NCBI RefSeq assembly: GCF_021018895.1
Contig: NC_079379.1
Span: forward strand, 22,252,276-22,316,275
Direction of reading: 5' to 3'
DNA length: 64,000 bases
DNA from: Seriola aureovittata
Lineage: Eukaryota > Chordata > Actinopteri > Carangiformes > Carangidae
The notes beneath the pieces are model-generated. The model ran no database searches, was not told the DNA's origin, and was given only the letters and a program-made list of their open reading frames with translations. The first letter of the stretch is position 1. The number at the start of each line of letters is the position of its first letter. Positions 60,801-64,000 of this stretch are shown piece by piece. Made by a program: the position numbers and the translations under genes.

Positions 60801-63201
60801 CATATAAAATATGCACAGAGACAAACATGTATTCAAGCTAATGATGCTCATGCAGCGTCAGCATGCACCGCTTGACTTACCTTCTCACCTCTGTCACCTC
60901 TGACAGAGAGAACTCTGCCCTGCAAATAATTAATCAATAAGGATTAATTATTATCGAGGCGGGAAGAAAAGCAGAATAGCTGGGAGGCATGCAATCTGAA
61001 ATTACTGGAGTGTCTCTGATAAGATATCTACCAATGATCACAGCACTAAACATGATGAACTGAAACTCAATCAATCAGTTATTAGCTTATTAAATATTTT
61101 CTCTGAATGAACAGAAAACCACACATGTAAATGTCCACAGTTTTCATACAGTTTCTCCTTTTGCTCCTTTGATTCCAGGCGGTCCGATGGCACCCATAGG
61201 GCCAGTGTCACCCTGAAAACGTAGGCATGTTCACACAATCAAATAGTAGAACAAACAACTCTGCAACATTATGAAACTGCAATCTTTTGTCACACGCAAA
61301 CTAGTGCTTAAAGGCAGTGGTAGATGACCTTTTCACCCTTGGAACCTGCAACACCAGGTGCACCGATGTCTCCCTGTGAGAAATAGAAACACAGACGTCT
61401 GTCGAAAGCCATTAAAGAAAGGATTCCCACTCATCTGTGGAAGTAATAGACAGGGGTAAAGTCTGGAGAAACCAGGTGGCTGTACCTTCACTCCTGCAGC
61501 ACAAGAACAGTTGACTTCAGGGCCTCTTTTTTGCTCCACAACAGTAGGTGTGGGAGTGGGGATCTCTTCTGGGGGAGCCTCCGTCACCACTTTCTTAGGG
61601 CACTGAAAAGATGATATTTCAGCCAACAGTGATTATCAAACCAAAAAATGAACGATAGTGTGTGAGGCGGCAGGAGGATCTGATGTCCATTAAACACTAA
61701 ACATGTCTTTCAGTCACACACATGTGGCCGAAGTAGAAATGTCCCAGGTTTTTATTTCAGAAATCTGGTCACCTTAAAGTAGCCTGTAGTAGCATTCTGT
61801 TGTTTTACAAAATTAGTTTGCTGGCATGTTAGCTACAGTAGGTAAGAAAGCCCAAAACTGTTCATTATAACCTATCTTTGTGTTTTTAAACTAAGAATTA
61901 GCGTTTTAAATGAGAGACTAGCTTAAAGGATAAGGAGAAGACAGTTTACTGAGTGACAGTAACCTGCAATTAGCAATAAATCTACTCATGTGACTATGAC
62001 TTTTACTTGAAAGGGAGCCAGTTTTTTTTCTTACATCTCTATTTTGTAATCTACATAATTACAGTACATTTCTATATTTGTAGACATCCTAATCTTTAAT
62101 GCTTTAAAACTTCTAAAAATCCATGGTTTGACAAGGGAACAAACAGTAGGTCTATGGCTGATAATACTCACAGGTCCATTGGGTAGATCACAGCAGGTTT
62201 CCAGCTCTGCATGCTTGGAATCGCAGTAAATCATCATCCTTTGGAGGTCAAACTGCACGGACACGGACAAATGATGAACAGGTCAACAGCAAGAAAACAG
62301 CACGATACAATATCTCCAGAGTGGGCTGTATAGGGGAAACTACAACACATGCAGCTGAAGACTCACATCAATTGGCACACTGTCATACAGCCTCTTCCCA
62401 ATCACTGTCTTCCCTTGGATATCAATGTCCTCCCTGTCTTCAATGGGAAGAGTCTGGATGTGTTTGCAGTCCAGGTACAGAGACACAGCCTTGGCCTCCA
62501 CGCTGAGGGCAATCTTGTGCCAGTTGCGGTCAAACAGGTTGTCAACCTCGGAGTTCTTGAACACAGCTCTGACAGCGTCCTTTGTCAGCCCGACAGCGTT
62601 GTATTCCACCGCCTTGTTCTCACCGTCCAGACGGATGGACACCTAACAAATCAGAGGCAGGGTAATGTTAACGATAGGAGCCGAACACATGCAGCGAAGT
62701 TCAAGTCCAGACACAGAAAAAGCAGAATTTAAACGTGGTTTTCTTTGGAGGTAGATTATTCAAATCTGTGCTTGTTAATTTAACGTTTGGGGGACATATA
62801 ACAGTTGTAGAACATAAGTTAGTCCTGCTTTAAGTTAAAGAATTACTTACAGTATTAAAATATGAGTTTCAGTTATGAAGTTATTATGAGGAGTTTGGAT
62901 TTAAATTGATCTGGTTTGACAGGCATAAATACACTATTTCCATGTTTAAAACCCAACAATTTAAAGAGAATCTGAATAGTCCGTGTGCTGGGCCCCATTT
63001 GTTGATCTTGTAATTGGTCAAATCCAGACACATAACACATCATCACATTTATTACTATTTACATTTGTCTCACCCACCTGTGGGATTCCATATTTGTCAA
63101 AAACCTGCCAGAGGTACCAATCTTCACGCCTTGAGGTTTTCCTGAATTTGAATGTCGTCACAAAGGCGTATTCATCCGGCAGCCCTTGAGGAAACACGTC
63201 T
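26258..63201 (-). CDS. col19a1: col19a1-like gene: collagen type XIX alpha-1 chain, 5' end outside the window, 60 exons visible
   Basis: Joining the - strand exons given in the block entries yields 4012 nt: one base completing a split codon, then 1336 residues and TAA. The order is the second half of a thrombospondin-N-like domain, a Pro/Thr hinge with NCSC, several Gly-X-Y domains separated by short non-collagenous breaks, a helical NC segment, a last Gly-X-Y domain and a short Cys tail. Key matches to the type XIX chain, as I remember it, are [48 protein letters not shown] and [17 protein letters not shown]. All intron phases agree. Signal peptide exons lie beyond 64000. The visible chain is already longer than the 1142 residues I recall for human. 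One intron uses a GC donor. Confidence 0.92.
27471..27842 (-). CDS. col19a1: col19a1 visible exons 57-58: helical NC segment and start of last collagenous domain
   Basis: The exon at 27842-27776 (67 nt, ending in phase 1) encodes [21 protein letters not shown]. The exon at 27653-27471 (183 nt) continues [19 protein letters not shown] and then Gly-X-Y. The Leu/Ile/Met spacing and charge pattern suggest an amphipathic helix or short coiled coil. Its position, just before the last collagenous domain, matches the trimer-nucleating NC2 region of FACIT collagens, including the NC2 of the neighbouring col9a1. Confidence 0.92.
27969..37578 (-). CDS. col19a1: col19a1 visible exons 42-56: longest collagenous segment
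   Basis: Exons from 5' to 3' are 37578-37525, 37201-37148, 37005-36952, 36816-36763, 36589-36536, 36414-36361, 36233-36180, 36086-36042, 33624-33571, 32279-32226, 32058-32005, 29495-29424, 29307-29272, 29171-29127 and 28148-27969. Seven consecutive 54-nt exons come first, then 45, three more of 54, then 72, 36, 45 and 180 nt. The triplets run without a break into ESVSLEQ of the next exon. The 54-nt exon at 37525 ends with a GCAAGT donor instead of GT. The final 180-nt exon encodes 20 perfect triplets and looks like several fused ancestral units. Confidence 0.89.
30036..30290 (+). pseudogene. possible LINE reverse-transcriptase fragment, degraded
   Basis: The + strand reads approximately [18 protein letters not shown], then PPKKPSLCP and LLFLSKTF. 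This resembles the stretch of L2-like reverse transcriptases that runs from a TGxxPxxLKxAxVxPLLKK motif to LPFxSK. The reading frame is broken and the match is short, so the assignment is tentative. It lies in the 2.5-kb col19a1 intron 29496-32004. Confidence 0.35.
33625..36041 (-). other. long col19a1 intron with a GC-rich island at about 34780-35060
   Basis: This 2.4-kb intron has no recognisable exon. It contains (AAT)n and a 17-base C run near 35865-35880. A GC- and CpG-rich patch at 34780-35060 stands out against AT-rich surroundings (for example GTGGCAGCGCGGGGGCTTCAG, GCGGGTGCGCGTTGTGCG). An open frame on the + strand crosses it, but I recognise nothing in its translation. It could be an old insertion or a regulatory island. 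Confidence 0.45.
34533..34568. repeat. (AAT)n microsatellite
   Basis: Twelve uninterrupted AAT units in the col19a1 intron 33625-36041. Confidence 0.95.
37903..38142 (-). CDS. col19a1: col19a1 visible exons 40-41: NC domain with DVCSDC, then start of the next helix
   Basis: The exon at 38142-38107 (36 nt) encodes [12 protein letters not shown]. The exon at 38016-37903 (114 nt) continues DVCSDCPAG and then ten or so Gly-X-Y triplets. The combination resembles INLLAKDVCNDCPPG as I recall it in human COL19A1. The two cysteines provide inter-chain disulfides at the edge of the largest helix. The donor of the second exon is a weak GTAGGA. Confidence 0.9.
38330..38690 (-). pseudogene. Tc1-type transposase fossil (3' part)
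   Basis: On the - strand, 38515-38495 translates as DFNPIQH, matching the C-terminal Tc1/mariner motif D-x-N-P-I-E-H. The residue expected to be the catalytic Glu is Gln here. A one-base shift follows immediately, and downstream text such as VDELEQNP and FHNVVQSLR appears with in-frame stops. Only the last third of a transposase is represented and no terminal inverted repeats were found. It is a dead relic in a col19a1 intron. Confidence 0.6.
39512..39713 (+). mobile_element. tRNA-derived SINE with perfect 15-bp target-site duplication
   Basis: The head has a pol III A box at 39523-39533 (TGGCGTAGTGG) and a B box at 39587-39597 (GGTTCGAGTCC), spaced as in a tRNA gene. A tRNA-unrelated body ends in an A-rich tail. 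The 15-bp direct repeat AGAAAACAAAAACAA flanks it exactly at 39497-39511 and 39714-39728, which fixes the ends and shows a retrotransposition event. It sits in the col19a1 intron 38143-40095, opposite in orientation to the gene. It is not a functional tRNA gene. Confidence 0.88.
40096..44405 (-). CDS. col19a1: col19a1 visible exons 29-39: collagenous segment
   Basis: Exons from 5' to 3' are 44405-44352, 43669-43616, 43536-43483, 43395-43342, 43190-43137, 42627-42523, 41293-41249, 40682-40605, 40505-40470, 40381-40328 and 40140-40096. The 105-nt exon at 42523 ends [11 protein letters not shown], a two-residue break that I also recall (GKGKDG) in the human protein. The 78-nt exon at 40605 contains GPAGEGKMG, another break. 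All exons are phase 0. In human I recall a cysteine-bearing insert just after GKGKDG. No such exon is visible here between 41294 and 42522. Confidence 0.87.
44508..44544. repeat. (TA)n microsatellite
   Basis: About 18 TA units in the col19a1 intron between exons 44352-44405 and 44682-44714. Confidence 0.95.
44682..44714 (-). CDS. col19a1: col19a1 non-collagenous exon ([11 protein letters not shown])
   Basis: The 33-nt exon lacks the usual leading glycine and encodes [11 protein letters not shown], so the triple helix is interrupted between two collagenous domains. In the mammalian chain a non-collagenous break (TTSLFTPHPRMPGEQ, from memory) occupies this place. The acceptor is preceded by a purine-rich run rather than a clean pyrimidine tract on the coding strand side, but the frame and flanking exons support it. 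Confidence 0.78.
44847..51565 (-). CDS. col19a1: col19a1 visible exons 17-27: collagenous segment
   Basis: Exons from 5' to 3' are 51565-51512, 51344-51291, 47944-47891, 47262-47209, 47078-47025, 46905-46852, 46157-46104, 45976-45932, 45794-45732, 45152-45099 and 44888-44847. Seven consecutive 54-nt exons are followed by units of 45, 63, 54 and 42 nt, all uninterrupted Gly-X-Y up to GAPGN. The exon at 47025 encodes [18 protein letters not shown], close to a stretch I recall in human COL19A1. The exon at 46852 has an unusual GTTTGT donor. Introns here range from about 120 bp to 3.3 kb. Confidence 0.88.
45405..45663. mobile_element. hAT-type MITE with terminal inverted repeats and 8-bp target duplication
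   Basis: The left end CAGTGGCTCTCAAACT and the right end ACTTTGAGAACCACTG are inverted repeats matching at 14 of 16 bases. They resemble the CAGTGGTTCTCAA termini of Charlie-type hAT elements. The flanks CTTTAGAG (45397-45404) and CTATAGAG (45664-45671) match at 7 of 8 bases, the hAT target-site size. The 259-bp element has no transposase. It lies in a col19a1 intron. Confidence 0.85.
45850..45892. repeat. (AAAAC)n microsatellite
   Basis: About eight pentanucleotide units located 40 bp before the coordinates of the col19a1 exon 45932-45976, that is, just past its donor on the - strand. Confidence 0.93.
47945..51290 (-). other. longest col19a1 intron (3.3 kb)
   Basis: No Gly-X-Y exon with splice signals is visible. 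The sequence holds AT-rich unique-looking DNA, a C run at 49480-49488 and short repeat-like patches. Two open frames near 49041-50138 have no recognisable domains and overlap each other on opposite strands, so they are not called. Confidence 0.55.
51902..61373 (-). CDS. col19a1: col19a1 visible exons 5-16: first collagenous segments with two breaks
   Basis: Exons from 5' to 3' are 61373-61329, 61212-61150, 60919-60881, 58587-58534, 58427-58374, 58273-58220, 55802-55749, 55662-55618, 53627-53574, 53456-53403, 52860-52825 and 51925-51902. All are phase 0 and multiples of 3. Two exons break the triplet pattern. The exon at 60881 encodes [13 protein letters not shown], with a six-residue break. 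The 24-nt exon at 51902 encodes KEGLRGEK, which follows GDV and leaves four residues between glycines. Both breaks lie where I recall non-collagenous interruptions in type XIX collagen. The donor of the 58534 exon is a weak GTGTGA. Confidence 0.87.
52248..52505 (+). repeat. dispersed repeat of the AATCGATTAATCG family
   Basis: AGCTGTAACAGTAACGATTA at the left and TGATTGATTATGAAAATAGTTG plus TCAATCGCCTAATCAA at the right follow the same plan as 16990-17150. This family is frequent in teleosts from memory. The terminal words suggest a small DNA transposon derivative, but the ends are too diverged to prove it. It lies in the col19a1 intron 51926-52824. Confidence 0.5.
54180..54500 (-). repeat. 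longest copy of the GTTAGCATGCTAAC dispersed repeat
   Basis: Read on the - strand, the block contains TGTTAGCATGCTAACACGCC, ACACCTGCTAAACATCAGTG and GCCATTGTGAGCATGTTAGC. The adjoining part TTAGTTTTGCAGGGATTTGG and GGCGCTAAATGAAAAATCAG also belongs to this common teleost repeat as I remember it. It lies in the 2.0-kb col19a1 intron 53628-55617, which otherwise shows no exon. Confidence 0.5.
55803..58219 (-). other. col19a1 intron with a CpG-rich spot at about 57250-57420
   Basis: The 2.4-kb intron contains a 27-base T run at 56418-56444, a TCGATT-rich patch near 56970-57050 that resembles a dispersed repeat, and a CpG-rich stretch with GCCGGCGCGCGCATCATAGG at about 57278. No exon is seen. 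The CpG patch may be repeat-derived or regulatory, and sequence alone does not decide. Confidence 0.45.
58588..60880 (-). other. col19a1 intron holding one dispersed repeat
   Basis: The 2.3-kb intron holds the repeat at 60190-60520. The rest shows no exon, RNA gene or recognisable element. Confidence 0.5.
60190..60520 (+). repeat. second copy of the TGACTGAGTGA-headed dispersed repeat
   Basis: CACTGACTGAGTGATTAAGT, then CACTGGTTGACCAATTAG, GATTGGCCGTTGCTCTTTCA and CCAAACAGTTTCTATTA occur in the same order and spacing as at 20241-20380. Downstream, GTGTTGCCAACTTAGCACCTT belongs to the repeat as I remember it. It lies in the col19a1 intron between 58588 and 60880. Confidence 0.45.
61486..61602 (-). 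CDS. col19a1: col19a1 hinge exon with NCSC motif
   Basis: The 117-nt exon runs from [13 protein letters not shown] through a Pro/Thr-rich stretch ([11 protein letters not shown]) to [11 protein letters not shown]. It links the N-terminal globule to the first collagenous domain. NCS is an N-glycosylation sequon, and the two closely spaced cysteines are suited to inter-chain bonds. The human chain has a similar Pro-rich linker followed by NCSCPAG (from memory). Confidence 0.92.
62172..63201 (-). CDS. col19a1: col19a1 exons (visible 1-3): thrombospondin N-terminal-like domain
   Basis: Exons from 5' to 3' are 63201-63078, 62642-62367 and 62252-62172. The first starts one base into a codon (phase 2 acceptor), the same phase as the equivalent col9a1 exon 4, so an upstream exon must exist beyond the window. 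The encoded segment has [78 protein letters not shown] and [17 protein letters not shown], then [10 protein letters not shown]. The layout parallels the type IX NC4 domain, as expected for FACIT relatives. This globular domain is secreted and extracellular. Confidence 0.93.
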
Positions 63202-64000
63202 CTGTGAAATGAAAGCAAAGCGTTATTGCTAGAATAAACTGCGGCTTATTTTACTCTGCATGCAATGTCTGATAAACATCGTTGCACTCACCCTGTAACA
63301 GTTTAGATATTAATGTACAAACCCCAAAATCAAACACAATGTCTATGTTTCACTTAACTACCACTTTGTTTATAGCTGCAGTTCCTGCTTTCCTTAGCAG
63401 AGAAACACTGCACTATTCTGACTGAAACAAAGTTTTGAATATTGTATTTAAGACTCAAGAGGAGGTAATAATAAATCTGTTTGACATTTTGTAAATTGTG
63501 GGTGAATTTAATTCAATTTATCATCTCGATAAAACATGACATACACTTGTTTTTTTTAAATGTACAATTACATTTCCCAGCATGTCAATAAACTTTTGGT
63601 AATTTTAATAGATTAGAAATTTGTTAAGGAATTTTCACCATTGAAGTACAATCGCAACTAAGTTGGCACCAGCATTATCCACAACTTCTTGTATTTTAAA
63701 GGCGCCCTGAGTCACAATCTAAATTTATATTATATATTTTGCTTTTTTCGTACATATTCCTAAAAAAAAAAAGCAGTTTTGTATCAGATCAGAGCAAGTT
63801 AAATCAAGTTAATTGCCACACACAAATCATAAGTTCAGTTAATTATTTGTAAACTGAACTTGATGGGAATTTGCGTGCGACAGGGTGTAAACACATATTA
63901 GGTGGTGGGGTCAGCAAATATTTACAGATTACCTCAACCATGCCAAATGTCACATACTTACAGGTATTTAGAAGCAAATGTGTAGTGTATTGTTTGCAGT
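63202..64000 (-). other. 5' part of the visible col19a1 intron, no exon seen
   Basis: AT-rich sequence with an A/T-run near 63760. The preceding col19a1 exon, which must supply two bases of the split codon and encode the start of the N-terminal domain, is not in this stretch and must lie beyond the window. Confidence 0.6.

Noticed and set aside
62340..62732. + strand open frames opposite the col19a1 N-terminal domain
   Set aside because: They are antisense shadows of the 276-nt exon at 62367-62642.

Overview
The window is vertebrate genomic DNA, almost certainly from a percomorph (spiny-rayed) teleost. It has GT-AG introns, many (TG)n, (TA)n and (GA)n microsatellites, a tRNA-derived SINE with a target-site duplication, and teleost-type MITEs. 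There are no bacterial-style genes. Long open frames are rare because the coding sequence is cut into many short exons, mostly 36, 45, 54 or 72 nt. Each typically encodes whole Gly-X-Y triplets and starts with a glycine codon.

Two FACIT collagen genes lie tail to tail. On the + strand, positions 804-20973 hold a complete col9a1-type gene (alpha-1 chain of type IX collagen). I reconstruct 37 coding exons and 932 codons before the stop: signal peptide, thrombospondin-N-like NC4 domain, COL3, NC3, COL2 (339 residues), NC2, COL1 (115 residues) and NC1. On the - strand, positions 63201 down to 26258 hold a col19a1-type gene (alpha-1 chain of type XIX collagen). Sixty exons are visible, giving 1336 codons before the stop. 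The signal peptide and the first part of its N-terminal domain lie beyond base 64000. The genes are separated by 5.3 kb, and from memory the same convergent COL9A1/COL19A1 pair exists at human 6q13. This synteny supports both calls.

Layout: 1-803 is upstream DNA with a truncated palindromic repeat. 804-7491 encodes the signal peptide and NC4. 9597-13363 encodes a microexon and COL3. 13556-18954 encodes NC3 and COL2. 19159-20973 encodes NC2, COL1 and NC1. 20974-26257 is the intergenic spacer, with the col9a1 3' UTR and a second, inverted copy of the palindromic repeat. 26258-28148 encodes the C-terminal part of col19a1. 29127-38016 encodes its largest triple-helical run. 38107-51565 encodes the middle collagenous and non-collagenous segments. 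51902-61373 encodes the first collagenous segments. 61486-63201 encodes the hinge and N-terminal domain. Introns of both genes hold transposon relics: a SINE, a hAT-type MITE, a Tc1-type transposase fossil, a probable LINE fragment and several dispersed teleost repeats.

Type IX collagen decorates type II collagen fibrils in cartilage and eye. Type XIX is a rare basement-membrane-zone FACIT. I found no novel biochemical system. The points most worth checking are the conserved tail-to-tail pairing, the long col19a1 helix, a GC-AG intron, a possible short col9a1 form starting in intron 6, and the repeats in inverted orientation flanking col9a1.
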